64,000 bases of DNA from Streptomyces cathayae (lineage in GTDB: Bacteria; Actinomycetota; Actinomycetes; Streptomycetales; Streptomycetaceae): NCBI RefSeq assembly GCF_029760955.1, contig NZ_CP121682.1, positions 4,526,001 through 4,590,000 of the forward strand. The letters are read 5' to 3'. Positions within the stretch are counted from its first letter, which is position 1, and every line of letters begins with the position of its first letter. The position numbers and the translations under genes were made by a program. The notes beneath the pieces were generated by a model that was given only the letters and a program-made list of their open reading frames with translations, was not told the origin of the DNA and ran no database searches. Below are positions 1 through 8,452 of the stretch, in pieces.

Positions 1-1
1 C

Positions 2-730
2 GAGTCCCCGGACGCGCAGCGGGCCGTCGCGAAGGCCACCAGGAGCGTGATCTGGCGGGTCGGCATCTTCTACGTCGGCTCGATCCTCGTGGTGGTCTCC
101 CTGCTGCCCTGGAACGATCCCGCGATCCAGGAGAAGGGGTCGTACGTCGCGGCACTGAACTCCATCGGCATCCCGCACGCCGGCGAGATCATGAACTTCA
201 TCGTGCTGACCGCCGTGCTGTCCTGCCTCAACTCCGGCCTCTACACCGCCTCCCGGATGGCCTTCTCCCTGGGCCAACGCGGCGACGCCCCGCGGTCCTT
301 CGTACGGACCAACGCACAAGGTGTCCCACAGGCCGCGATCCTGGCTTCCGTGGCCTTCGGCTTCGTGGCGGTCGCCTTCAACTACCTGTGGCCGGACACG
401 GTGTTCCAGTTCCTGCTGAACTCCTCGGGCGCGGTCGCGCTCTTCGTGTGGCTGGTCATCTGCTTCTCGCAGCTGCGGATGCGGGGGATCATCCTGCGCG
501 AGAGCCCGGAGAAGCTCGTCGTCCGGATGTGGCTGTTCCCGTACCTGACATGGGTGGCGATCGGGATGATCTCGTTCGTGCTCGTCTACATGCTCACCGA
601 CGGCAGGGAAGGCGGCGGACGGAGCCAGGTGCTGCTCTCCATGCTGGTGGCCGTGCTGGTGATCACGATCGCGTTGGTCCGGGAGCGGAGGCGCCCGAGA
701 AGTACCGAGGACGCGGTCGCCCCCCGGTAG
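2..730 (+). CDS. amino acid permease, APC superfamily, C-terminal part
   Basis: This is the last 242 residues of an integral-membrane amino acid transporter; the frame is open from base 2, so the 5' part lies outside the window. About six hydrophobic segments are visible, starting at roughly residues 17, 55, 100, 127, 174 and 205 of the visible part. The segment SCLNSGLYTASRMAFSLG, with the following GDAP, is the conserved block seen in GABA, proline and aromatic permeases of the AAT/APC family, which import amino acids by proton symport (family knowledge). The tail is short and Arg-rich, ending RRPRSTEDAVAPR. The substrate cannot be read from this fragment. It converges on the kinase gene to its right, with a hairpin at 760-785 just after the stop. 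Confidence 0.85.
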   Translation, partial: ESPDAQRAVAKATRSVIWRVGIFYVGSILVVVSLLPWNDPAIQEKGSYVAALNSIGIPHAGEIMNFIVLTAVLSCLNSGLYTASRMAFSLGQRGDAPRSFVRTNAQGVPQAAILASVAFGFVAVAFNYLWPDTVFQFLLNSSGAVALFVWLVICFSQLRMRGIILRESPEKLVVRMWLFPYLTWVAIGMISFVLVYMLTDGREGGGRSQVLLSMLVAVLVITIALVRERRRPRSTEDAVAPR

Positions 731-2198
731 CCGCCCCGGACCTCCACCCGGCGGTCCGGGCTCCCCGCCGTCCTCGGCGGGGAGCCGCCACCGGGACCGG
801 ACGGCCCAGCGCCGACCGTGCCACGCGCGGCCAGTCGGCCGCCGCGCCGCTGCCCCGCCGTGCGTGCGGGCGGTCGCGCGGCACGCGGACCCGGAGCGCA
901 CCGGGCGCGCTGCGGCACACCACGGGTGACGGCAGGACGACGTGCTCTCCGTCGATGCCGACCGGGAGGGTGTCCGTGCCGGCCTCGACGACGACCTCTT
1001 CGGCGGACAGCCGGACGAGCCCCCCGGAGCGCGGACCGCGCACGATGCGCGCGGCCTCGGCGGTGCTGCCGACCCGCACGCACACCAGGCCGAGGAGCCC
1101 CGAGTCCAGCCGCTCCCTGCGCCCCGGACGGGCCGCGTCCACGGCACGTCCGTAGGGGTTGTTGCTGACGAGCAGGGCCTGGAGCCCGTCGACGCGGGTC
1201 CGGCCGGTCCGTACCCGCAGCCTGAGCGCCTCCTCGCCGGTGAGGAGGCCGGGAAGGGCGCGCAGGGTCGTACGGGCCTTGGCGTCCCGGTACGCGGGGT
1301 CGGTGACGACGGACGCGTACGTCCCGAACGAGGCGTTGTTGACGAAGACCCGGTCCGCGGCGTACCCGAGGTCGACGCGGAGTTCGACGCCGTCCCCCAG
1401 GGCCCGCAGGGCGGCGGCCGGATCGTCGCGGTCGAGGCCGAGATCGAGGGCGAAGTGGTTGCGGGTGCCCGCGGGGATCACCACGAACGGCAGGTCGTGG
1501 CGTGCCGCGACCTCGGCGACCAGGGCCTGGGTGCCGTCGCCGCCCGCCACCGCCAGCAGATCGGCTCCCTCGGCGACGGCCTGCCGGGCCAGCTCGACGA
1601 CGTCCTGGCCCGCGTCGAGCAGGGCCACCCGGCAGCCCGCCGCCCGGGCCTTCTCCACCAGTTGGAAACGGCCCACCTTGCCGCCCCCGGAGTACGGGTT
1701 CATGAGCACCCAGGGGGTGTGGGGCGCCTCGATGACCGCCTGTTCGGAGGTGGGGTGATCCGGTGTCAGGGCCGTACGCGCCGTCGTGACGGCCAGCGCC
1801 CACAGGGCCAGGGACACCAGGGCCGGTCCCAGCAGGTCGAACGCGGCGTACAGGGCGAACACGGTGACCGGCGCGGCCACCGACAGGACCGCCCCGAGGA
1901 CACGGAGCACACCCGTGTGGGCCAGGGCCCACCACACGCCGACGGCGGCGAGCGCGAGCCCCGCGACGCCGACCAGGACCCACAGCACGCTCCGCAGACC
2001 GGCGGCGACGAGCGGCACCAGGATGCTTCCCAGGAGGGCGAGCAGGGCGAGGCGGGCCCGTCCGGCCCCGCCTTCGAGTGCGGCCGGGGCCCTGGACCCG
2101 CCCGGTCCGCTCGTACCACCTCTGCGCCGTTCCACCTGTCGGCCCCTCTCCTCGTGCTCCCGGTCACCGGGCGGGTCCGGGGCCGTGGCCGGGTTCAT
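663..2198 (-). CDS. diacylglycerol/sphingosine kinase-like lipid kinase with N-terminal membrane segments
   Basis: 511-residue protein. Residues about 50-140 form several hydrophobic helices. The catalytic DAGK domain follows, with MNPYSGGGK at about 166-174, the nucleotide-binding GGDGT at about 219-223 and IPAGTRNHFALDLG at about 241. These are the hallmarks of the DagK/YegS/LCB5 family, which phosphorylates lipid alcohols with ATP; the true substrate is unknown. A membrane domain fused to the kinase is common in actinobacterial versions. The last ~60 residues are Arg/Gly/Ala-rich and unlike the family. They read through a hairpin and run 68 bases antisense into the permease gene, so a lost stop codon or a frameshift near the 3' end is possible. 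The start at MNPATAP is the first good ATG; it follows HdeD by a short gap. Confidence 0.8.
   Translation of the reverse strand: MNPATAPDPPGDREHEERGRQVERRRGGTSGPGGSRAPAALEGGAGRARLALLALLGSILVPLVAAGLRSVLWVLVGVAGLALAAVGVWWALAHTGVLRVLGAVLSVAAPVTVFALYAAFDLLGPALVSLALWALAVTTARTALTPDHPTSEQAVIEAPHTPWVLMNPYSGGGKVGRFQLVEKARAAGCRVALLDAGQDVVELARQAVAEGADLLAVAGGDGTQALVAEVAARHDLPFVVIPAGTRNHFALDLGLDRDDPAAALRALGDGVELRVDLGYAADRVFVNNASFGTYASVVTDPAYRDAKARTTLRALPGLLTGEEALRLRVRTGRTRVDGLQALLVSNNPYGRAVDAARPGRRERLDSGLLGLVCVRVGSTAEAARIVRGPRSGGLVRLSAEEVVVEAGTDTLPVGIDGEHVVLPSPVVCRSAPGALRVRVPRDRPHARRGSGAAADWPRVARSALGRPVPVAAPRRGRRGARTAGWRSGAATGGRPRPRYFSGASAPGPTRS
760..785. terminator. hairpin between convergent permease and kinase genes
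   Basis: An 11-bp perfect stem (GCTCCCCGCCG / CGGCGGGGAGC) with a TCCT loop lies 30 bases after the permease stop. It has no T-run, which is common for Streptomyces terminators. It sits inside the 3' end of the opposing kinase reading frame. Confidence 0.55.
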
Positions 2199-2225
2199 GG
2201 GTGTTCCTCCGCGGCGGCCGTGGTG

Positions 2226-2885
2226 TCAGACCGCCGGGACGGGTGGGTGCGGCTCCGCGGAGTGCGTCCTTCGGAGCGCGGCCCGCCACGCGAAGGCGAC
2301 CACCACCTCGGCCAGGCCGAGCAGGACGAGCCACAGGCCGAGCAACCGGGTCAGGGCGCGGGCCGATTCGACCGGCAGGGCGAGGACCACGATCCCCGCG
2401 ACGACGGCGAGCACGGCCGTGCCCAGGACGACGCCGCGGTGCGGCAGGTCCGGGGTGGCGAGGGCCGTGTAGAGGGTGAGCACGCCGGAGACGAGCCAGA
2501 CCACCCCGACGATCAGGGAGAGCGCGGCGATCGTCTGCAGCGGGTTCCGCAGGCACAGCACCCCGGTCAGGACGTACAGCACGGCCAGGAGCAGCCCCGG
2601 GAGCCGTTCGTGCCCCTCCCGGGCGAAGACGGCCACGAACCGGAACGCCCCGGTCACCAGGAGGTACAGGCCGAGGAGGACGGCCAGGACGTGCAGGGTC
2701 GCCTCCGGCCAGACCAGTACCAGGACGCCGGGCACCAGCGTCGTGACGGCCGAGCCCAGGAGCCAGGTCCAGGAACGGCCGAGCCGTGCGAGTGCGTGGG
2801 TGGGATCGCCCATCGGATCGAAGGGCACGCGGTCGGGACGGCGTTCCGGCCCGGTGTGCGATGCCGGACCACGCGGCATGGACAT
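2226..2885 (-). CDS. HdeD-family membrane protein (DUF308)
   Basis: 219-residue integral membrane protein with six predicted helices arranged as three pairs; the pattern LGLYLLVTGAFRFVAVF then LIVGVVWLVSGVLTLYTAL is typical of HdeD/DUF308 proteins. HdeD is linked to acid resistance in enterobacteria; its role in actinomycetes is unknown. The start at 2885 is chosen because AGGAGGAG lies just upstream; a longer open frame to 3017 has no such site. The gene lies 27 bases upstream of the lipid kinase start on the same strand, so the two are probably co-transcribed. Confidence 0.8.
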   Translation of the reverse strand: MSMPRGPASHTGPERRPDRVPFDPMGDPTHALARLGRSWTWLLGSAVTTLVPGVLVLVWPEATLHVLAVLLGLYLLVTGAFRFVAVFAREGHERLPGLLLAVLYVLTGVLCLRNPLQTIAALSLIVGVVWLVSGVLTLYTALATPDLPHRGVVLGTAVLAVVAGIVVLALPVESARALTRLLGLWLVLLGLAEVVVAFAWRAALRRTHSAEPHPPVPAV

Positions 2886-3056
2886 GGCTCCTCCTCCTCG
2901 CGTGGCGGTGTGCGAGGACCTGACGGATCCAGGGTCACGCCGGTCACCCGGTGCCGGATCACCCACCGGGGGTGATCCGGCACCCGGTGCAGGGGCCCTC
3001 CACCCGGTGGCCGACACCCCGGGCCCGCGTGTCCTCGGTGCGACCTCAGTGCTTCC

Positions 3057-3596
3057 TCAGTGCTTCAGGACGATCTTGAAGGAGACGATCAGCAGGCCGA
3101 TCAGCAGATTGACCGACGCGGTGGCGGCCATCAGCCGCTGGGAAGCACCGGCGCGGTGCGCCGCGGCCACGGACCAGCCCACCTGCCCGGCCACGGCGAC
3201 GGAGAGGGCCAGCCAGAGGGCGCCCCGCACGTCCAGGCCCAGCAGCGGGCTGACGGCCACCGCGGCGGCCGGCGGGAAGGCGGCCTTGACGATCGGCGAC
3301 TCGTCACGGCACACGCGCAGCACCAGCCGGCGGTCCGGAGCCCGCTGCGCCAGCCGCGCCCCGAACAACTGGGCGTGCACGTGCGCGATCCAGAACACCA
3401 CACCGGTGAGCACCAGCAGCAGCACCAGCTCGGCGCGGGGGAACGAGCCCAGCGAGCCGGCGCCGAGCACCACCGAGGCCGCGAGCATGGAGCCGTAGAC
3501 GGCACCCGTGTAGTCCGCGTGGGCCCGGCGCTCGGCGCGGCGCACCCGCCGGTCCGTGGCCGGGCCGGCCCTGGTTCTGGCCCTGATTCTGGGCAC
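3057..3596 (-). CDS. small integral membrane protein, unrecognised
   Basis: 179-residue protein with about four hydrophobic segments (ASVVLGAGSLGSF region, VLLLVLTGVVFWIAHVHAQ, a LSVAVAGQVGW region, LLIGLLIVSFKIVL). The N terminus is Arg-rich. The GTG at 3596 is preferred because a GGGAG site sits upstream; the frame remains open beyond it but turns into low-quality Arg/Pro-rich sequence. The family is familiar from Streptomyces genomes as a hypothetical membrane protein, and I assign no function. It lies downstream of the truncated MFS gene on the same strand, 29 bases after its stop. Confidence 0.6.
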   Translation of the reverse strand: MPRIRARTRAGPATDRRVRRAERRAHADYTGAVYGSMLAASVVLGAGSLGSFPRAELVLLLVLTGVVFWIAHVHAQLFGARLAQRAPDRRLVLRVCRDESPIVKAAFPPAAAVAVSPLLGLDVRGALWLALSVAVAGQVGWSVAAAHRAGASQRLMAATASVNLLIGLLIVSFKIVLKH

Positions 3597-3625
3597 GCCT
3601 GGCTCCCTCGGTGTCGGCCTCGGTC

Positions 3626-4006
3626 TCAGCGCGTCGGGCCGGTCGCCTCGGCCGGGGCACCGGTGTCCGGCTGCCGCGGACGGCGGCCCGGGGCGGTCGG
3701 CAGATGCGGTGTGACCAGGAAACCAGCGAGAGCGACGCCGCCGATGATCATGAACGCCGCCATGACCGGTGCGTACCACGTGATGACGGCCTGGAGGGCG
3801 GTGACCTCGGTGTCGACGTCCTCGACCAGCCGGCTGACGGACACGTTCATGACGGAGGTGACCAGGACCATCAGGAACCGGGCCGTACCGAGAACGATCA
3901 GGACCCGCCAGTGCTCCACACCGTCCACCTCACCGAGTCGGCCCGGGACACCGGTGGGGCTGGCCGGCCGGGCAGCGGCCGACGCCCGCCGCTCCGTCCA
4001 TCGCAC
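3626..4006 (-). pseudogene. internally deleted DHA2-type MFS transporter (first two helices joined to a C-terminal end)
   Basis: 126 residues. ARFLMVLVTSVMNVSVSRLV, then VITWYAPVMAAFMI, match helix 1 and the start of helix 2 of 14-helix drug/proton antiporters. In that family the next residues are a GG-LGD-GRR loop. Here the sequence instead passes directly into GGVALAGFLVTPHLPTAPG, which resembles the last helix and tail of the same family. About 400 residues therefore appear to be missing without loss of frame. A protein this short cannot form the transporter, so I call it a remnant, although it could still be translated. Assembly error is an alternative. Confidence 0.65.
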
Positions 4007-4391
4007 CCGAAGCGCGCGCCCCGTGCCTCACCCGCCACGGGGGAAGGAGCGGCGCTTTCCGGGGGGCCTTGCGCGCGGAGTGGGAACCGGCTTTCCCTCC
4101 GGCCCGGAGGTCCGGCCCGCCTCGGCCACGGGCTGGTCTCGCGCCGGGTGACCGAACCGGGCGCCGACCTGCTCGACCTGCTCGACCTGCCGCGCCTGCG
4201 TCGGGCGCTGTCCGTCCACTACGACGACCACACGGTTTTCCGTTCCCCGCTCGAGGACCTCCTCGCAGAAGCCGGACGCCGGGGCCACGACACGCGTCTG
4301 CTGCGGTGCGCCTTGGTTGCCGGGCTCCGGTCTTCGGTCACCGGTCACCGGTCGCCGAAGGCTCCGTGACCGGCGGAGCCGACCACCGGGT
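4007..4391. other. gap with coding-like remnant
   Basis: No complete gene is recognised. On the plus strand, about 4140-4330 reads as high-GC3 coding sequence (DLLDLLDLPRLRRALSVHYD, then DLLAEAGRRGHDTRLLRCAL) without a supported start. It may be the relic of a gene whose family I cannot name. Confidence 0.35.
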
Positions 4392-4616
4392 TCAGTCCTC
4401 GCGGACGCTGAGCAGGTCGCCGGGCTGGCAGTTCAGTTCGCGGCAGATCGCGGTGAGGGTGGAGAAGCGGATCGCCTTCGCCCGGTCGTTCTTCAGGACG
4501 GAGAGGTTGACCACCGTCACCCCGACCCTGGCCGCCAGTTCGGACAGGGTCATGCCGCGGTCGGCCAGCAGCCGGTCCAGGTGGACTCGGACCCGGTGTT
4601 CCTCCTCCGGCGGCAT
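4392..4616 (-). CDS. XRE/YozG-type helix-turn-helix regulator
   Basis: 74-residue protein that is almost entirely a Cro/C1-type helix-turn-helix: LSELAARVGVTVVNLSVLKN, then the IRFSTLTAICRELNCQPGDLL block. This matches the small YozG-like regulators that are nearly always paired with a DUF2975 membrane protein. Its ATG overlaps the stop of the DUF2975 gene (TGATG), so the two are translationally coupled. In the family the regulator is thought to control its own operon. The twin palindromes at 5264-5294 upstream of the operon are the obvious candidate operators (inference). Confidence 0.85.
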   Translation of the reverse strand: MPPEEEHRVRVHLDRLLADRGMTLSELAARVGVTVVNLSVLKNDRAKAIRFSTLTAICRELNCQPGDLLSVRED

Positions 4617-5236
4617 CAGACCAGCCCCTCGGTGTCGGCCCGCAGCTTCGTGCCGCGGCGGAAGACCTCGCTCAGGGCCAGGACGAGGAAGGCGAGCAGG
4701 ACGTACTCGCCGGAGAAGGTGGCCGAGAAGGGGACCAGGTCGGCCAGGGGGGTGCCGCTCACCAGCGCCTGTGTGGTGAGCGACAGCAGCATCGGGGAGA
4801 AGACGCCCTGCACCAGCACCACGATCCCTATGACGCTCAGGCGTCGGGCGTTCCTCGGCACGAAGACGTCGCCGCCGTGCAGGGTCCTGGCGATCTGGAG
4901 GAGGAGGGCCAGGACGAGGAGCAGGAGCAGGCTGCCGACGAACTCCGGCAGGGCGAGCAGCAGGCGCCGGCCCAGGTCGGGGTCGGTGAAAACGAGGTCG
5001 GCCCGGTGGGTACCGGTGAGCGTCATGCCGTGGCCCGCCGCCGCCTCGGTCACAGCGCCCGAGACCGAGGCCGTGCTCCCGGTCTCGACCTCGCGGGTGT
5101 CCACCGGGTCGATGAGGCCGACCACCCCGAGGGCCGGGGCCAGCACCCCGAAGACGCCGACCAGCAGAGCGGCCAGCCCCAGGACCGCCCCCAGCAGCCG
5201 GTCGTCGGCCCGGCTCCACCAGAACTTCGTACGCAT
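4616..5236 (-). CDS. DUF2975 membrane protein
   Basis: 206-residue protein with four predicted helices. The first is near residue 15-45, then an extracellular stretch with the THRADLVFTDPDLGRRLLLALP region, then GSLLLLLVLALLLQIARTL. The ARTLHGGDVFVPRNARRLSV motif is the signature of DUF2975 (PF11188). The biochemical role is unknown. It is the first gene of a two-gene operon with the XRE regulator. ATG at 5236 follows a purine-rich stretch, and the operator repeats lie 28-58 bases further upstream. Confidence 0.85.
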   Translation of the reverse strand: MRTKFWWSRADDRLLGAVLGLAALLVGVFGVLAPALGVVGLIDPVDTREVETGSTASVSGAVTEAAAGHGMTLTGTHRADLVFTDPDLGRRLLLALPEFVGSLLLLLVLALLLQIARTLHGGDVFVPRNARRLSVIGIVVLVQGVFSPMLLSLTTQALVSGTPLADLVPFSATFSGEYVLLAFLVLALSEVFRRGTKLRADTEGLV

Positions 5237-5263
5237 GCTTCCCCCGTCCGCCCGCCACCGGCA

Positions 5264-5294
5264 TATCGATTTTCGATACTATCGACAATCGATA
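5264..5294. promoter_or_regulatory. twin operator: two TATCGA-N3-TCGATA palindromes
   Basis: Two 15-bp perfect inverted repeats with identical arms lie at 5264-5278 (spacer TTT) and 5280-5294 (spacer CAA). Their centres are 16 bp apart, about one and a half helical turns. They are AT-rich islands in 72% GC DNA and sit directly upstream of the DUF2975-XRE operon. A dimeric regulator bound at each site would cover the promoter. The cognate protein is not proven. Confidence 0.7.
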
Positions 5295-5507
5295 GGTGGG
5301 CTGTCAAGCCCGCGGGTCCACTCCCCGGGCGCAGCCGGCGATCGCCGAGACCGCAGCCCGCTCGTCCCGCTCGTCCCGCGCGCACCCGCGCCGCCCGGGC
5401 ACCCAGGAACATGTGACCCAGCGCACACCGTGTGCGGCGATGGCTTCTCCTCGTGCCGTCGGTCATACGAGCGACCACGACCACACCGGCACGGGGAAGG
5501 CCCGACC

Positions 5508-6200
5508 ATGACTCACACGCTCAGCGCGACCCGGCACCCCGCTTCCGTCACGTCCGCGGCACGACCGGCGGCACGGCGGGCTCTGACCGGCGGCGCGGCG
5601 GCGGGCCCCCTGTTCCTCGCGCTCGGCGTCGCCCAGGGCCTGGCACGGGACGGCTTCGACTTCACCCGCAACGCCATCAGCCAGCTCGCCCTCGGTGAGG
5701 CGGGCTGGATCCAGACGGTGAACTTCCTGCTCACCGGAGTGCTGCTGATCATGGGGGCGACCGGTCTGCGCCGGGCGCTGCGGGGCGGTACGGGCGGCAC
5801 CTGGGGGCCGGTCCTGGTCGGGGTGTTCGGTGCCTCGTTCTGGGCCGCCGCGATCTTCCCGGCCGACGCGGGGGCCGGTTTCCCCGCCGGTGCGCCCGAC
5901 ACGGCCACGCTGAGCGGGCACGGTGCCGCGCACATGGTGGCCGGGACGGTCGGCTATCTCGCCCTGTGCGCGGCGTTCGTCGTTCTGGCCCGCCCGCTCG
6001 CCGCCAGGGGCCACCACGGCTGGGCCCGCGCCTCACGCCTCGTGCCGGTGGCCGTCCTGGCCGGCTTCACGGCCTCCGCCGCCTTCGTGCCGGCCTTCAC
6101 CGCGGGGGCGGGCCTCGGCCTGCTGTGGCTGGCCGCGGTGACGGCCCGCCTGGCCGCCACCCCGACACCCCGTCTGGCCGTCACCCCGGCAAACCGCTAG
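5508..6200 (+). CDS. DUF998 membrane protein
   Basis: 230-residue protein with six predicted helices. The pattern GVAQGLARDGFDFTRNAISQ with LALGEAGWIQTVNFLLTG is the DUF998 signature: a helix, then a conserved N-x-ISxL motif after the first loop. Function is unknown; distant relatives are predicted membrane receptors or enzymes. ATG at 5508 was chosen because the conserved part starts soon after it and GGGGAAGG precedes it. The gene is divergent from the DUF2975 operon and stands alone, 70 bases before DUF4287. Confidence 0.8.
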   Translation: MTHTLSATRHPASVTSAARPAARRALTGGAAAGPLFLALGVAQGLARDGFDFTRNAISQLALGEAGWIQTVNFLLTGVLLIMGATGLRRALRGGTGGTWGPVLVGVFGASFWAAAIFPADAGAGFPAGAPDTATLSGHGAAHMVAGTVGYLALCAAFVVLARPLAARGHHGWARASRLVPVAVLAGFTASAAFVPAFTAGAGLGLLWLAAVTARLAATPTPRLAVTPANR

Positions 6201-6270
6201 CCGCCCGCCCTCCGGCGGACATCATCGAGACCACCCGGAGCATCCGGATCAGAAAGGAAACGGGCATCCC

Positions 6271-6483
6271 ATGACCAGCGCAGTGAAGGGTCCCGCCGGC
6301 TACTTCCCCTCCATCGAGAAGAAGTACGGCCGCCCGGTCGCCGAGTGGAAGGACCTCATCCGCACCTCCCCGCTCACCCAGCACATGGAGCTCGTCCACT
6401 GGCTCAAGGCGGAACACGGCCTCGGCCACGGCCACGCCAACGCCCTCGTCGCCCACACCCTCGCCGAAGACGCGGGCAAGTGA
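6271..6483 (+). CDS. DUF4287 small protein
   Basis: 70-residue protein. The core YFPSIEKKYGRPVAEWKDLI, then the HWLKAEHGLGHGHANALV region, is the DUF4287 signature, a soluble helical domain often fused to or next to DUF5655 proteins. Function is unknown. The ATG follows AGAAAGGAAACGGGCATCCC, which holds a usable ribosome-binding site. It probably shares a transcript with the DUF998 gene 70 bases upstream. Confidence 0.8.
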   Translation: MTSAVKGPAGYFPSIEKKYGRPVAEWKDLIRTSPLTQHMELVHWLKAEHGLGHGHANALVAHTLAEDAGK

Positions 6484-6529
6484 CCGTGCCGGTCCCCGCC
6501 TGAGGCGTGGAGGCGGGCGGCCCTGCCGC

Positions 6530-7546
6530 CTACGCGTGCCAGTAGCTGCGGCGGAGCAGTACCGCCAGGGGGACGATCTCGATACGGCCGAGGAGCATGA
6601 GAGCGGTGAGGATCGCCTTCGACAGGTGACCGAGCGGCGCGTAGGAGCCGAACGGGCCGACCTCGCCGAATCCCGCCGCGCTGACGCGCTCACGGCGCAG
6701 GAACGCCGGGTCGAGGCCCGTGGCGTGGAACACCCGTGCCCGGTCGAGTGCGGCCGCGGCCGCACGCGCCCGTGCCGCGTCCGGCTCGATCAGCCGCACG
6801 GAGACCCCCTTGTCGAGCAGGACCCGGGCGATGGCCGTCCCCATGCGCCCGGCGCCGAAGAGCGCGACGTCATCGACGGGATCGGCCCCGGTGACCAGCC
6901 GGCTCCACGCGCGCGCCGCCGCGAGCGACGCCATCACGATCACCCAGTCGCCGGGCCGCGCCACCTCGTGCGCGGTCGGTCTGATCCACTTCCCCTCGCG
7001 CACGACGGCGACCACCCGCGACGCCTCGGGCAGGCCCGCATCACGCAGACGGCGGCCGGCGAACCGCGGCGGCCCCGCCTCGTGGATGTCGACGCCGAGC
7101 ACGACCACCTCGCCGCCGGCGAAGAAGTCCACGTGCCGCGCACCCGGCACGTGGAGGACGCGCGCGACGGCGCTCGCGGTCTCGAACGCCGTCGAGACGA
7201 GGAGGTCCACGTCGAGATCACCCGCACGCCAGGCTTCCAGGTAGTCCGTCCCGGTGGCCCGTACGACCGTCCGCGCCGACGACAGCCGGCGGGACAGCAT
7301 CGCGGTCACCAGGTTGACCTCGTCCCGCGACGTGCACGCCAGGACGAGCTCGGCGTCGGCCACCCCGGCTTCGAGGAGCGTCTCGCGCCAGGTGCCGCTG
7401 CCGTGCGCGATCCGCACGTCGTAGGCGTGCGACACGGCCTCCAGGCGCGCCTGGTCGATGTCGATCACCGTGCACTCGTGCGTCTCGGCGAGCGACTTCA
7501 CCACGGTGTGACCGACCTGCCCCGCACCCACCACGACGACCCGCAT
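6530..7546 (-). pseudogene. TrkA-TrkH deletion fusion (potassium uptake remnant)
   Basis: 338 codons in one open frame. Residues 1 to about 215 are a TrkA half: Rossmann motif VVVGAGQVGHTVVKSL, acidic VIDID strand end, then an RCK C-domain. A second NAD-binding half begins at VALFGAGRMGTAIARVLLDK and stops near residue 288. The last ~50 residues change family: GFGEVGPFGSYAPL and AILTALMLLGRIEI are the selectivity-loop region and last helix of TrkH/KtrB channels. About 160 residues of TrkA and over 400 of TrkH are missing while the frame is kept. A functional ion channel is not possible; a residual nucleotide-binding protein is conceivable. Start: ATG at the Rossmann strand. Confidence 0.7.
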
Positions 7547-7771
7547 GCCAGCATCGTGGCACGCACGGCCCCCGACCGCCGCGACGCCGGCGTCGGGCCC
7601 CCGAGGCCGCCCACGAGCACCCCGGACCGCGCCCGCCCCGGGTCGGCGCGGGCTCTCCGACGACACCACGCACGCGAGGTCGGTAACGGGCCTGGAGCAT
7701 TCCGATTGCGCTGTCGGCGGACCGTTCCGCCCTCCCTTGTGTTCATGAAAATGTCGAGTAATCGTCATTAC

Positions 7772-8329
7772 ATGATTACGGCACAGCAGCGAGAGCAACT
7801 GAGGGGCTGGTTCAGCGGCCGGCTCCCCGACGATCTCTTCGAGGAACTGGCCGAGGTGACGGTCGACCGCGAGGAGATCACGGTGATCGGACGCATTCCC
7901 GGACCCCGGCCGGTAGAGGACGCCTCTCCGGCCGAGCGGGAAGCGGCGATCGAGGGCCGGATCCAGGAGTTCCGGGAACGCACCCGGGACGCCCGGATCA
8001 CGGTCGCCCGGGACGCGGAGCACCGCTTCGGCCGGAAGGTCTCCTGGGGAGTGGAGTGCGACGGGCGGCGCGCCCTGTTCACCCATGTCGCCGCACCCGT
8101 CATGACCCGGCTGCGCCAGCCGGAGCGCCAGGTCCTGGACACGTTGATCGCCGGCGGGGTGGCCCGCAGCCGCAGCGAGGCGCTGGCCTGGTGCGTGCGC
8201 CTGGTCCAGCGGCACACCGACGACTGGCTCACCGAACTGCGTGAGTCCCTGGAACACGTCCAACGGGTGCGGGCCCAGGGACCGGACAGTGAACGACAGG
8301 AGGACGAGCCCACCGCCGACGGCGAGTGA
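7772..8329 (+). CDS. hypothetical protein, 185 aa, conserved in streptomycetes
   Basis: Soluble, acidic protein without membrane segments. The C-terminal half (PERQVLDTLIAGGVARSRSE, then ALAWCVRLVQRHTDDWL) looks like a small helical domain similar to ribbon-helix-helix proteins (GVARSRSEALAWCVRLV); I do not recognise the family. ATGs at 7745, 7751 and 7772 are all in frame and none has a good Shine-Dalgarno. 7772 is chosen because the conserved-looking sequence begins there, and it may be a leaderless start. The arms GTAATC and GATTAC flank the start region at about 7757-7778 and may be an operator. Confidence 0.6.
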   Translation: MITAQQREQLRGWFSGRLPDDLFEELAEVTVDREEITVIGRIPGPRPVEDASPAEREAAIEGRIQEFRERTRDARITVARDAEHRFGRKVSWGVECDGRRALFTHVAAPVMTRLRQPERQVLDTLIAGGVARSRSEALAWCVRLVQRHTDDWLTELRESLEHVQRVRAQGPDSERQEDEPTADGE

Positions 8330-8452
8330 ACGGCGCCACCGCGCGGGGCGCGCCCCGTCCCGTAAGGGCCGCCGCGCCGCTGATGCGGACAACCGGGGCC
8401 GAACCCTAGACTGGCGACGCCAGGAAGAGCCCCGATCAGGGAGATGTGAGCC

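Noticed and set aside
942..2975. A 677-codon plus-strand frame across the kinase and HdeD genes
   Set aside because: Gln/Gly/Arg-rich antisense composition with no recognisable domain; both minus-strand genes are supported by motifs.
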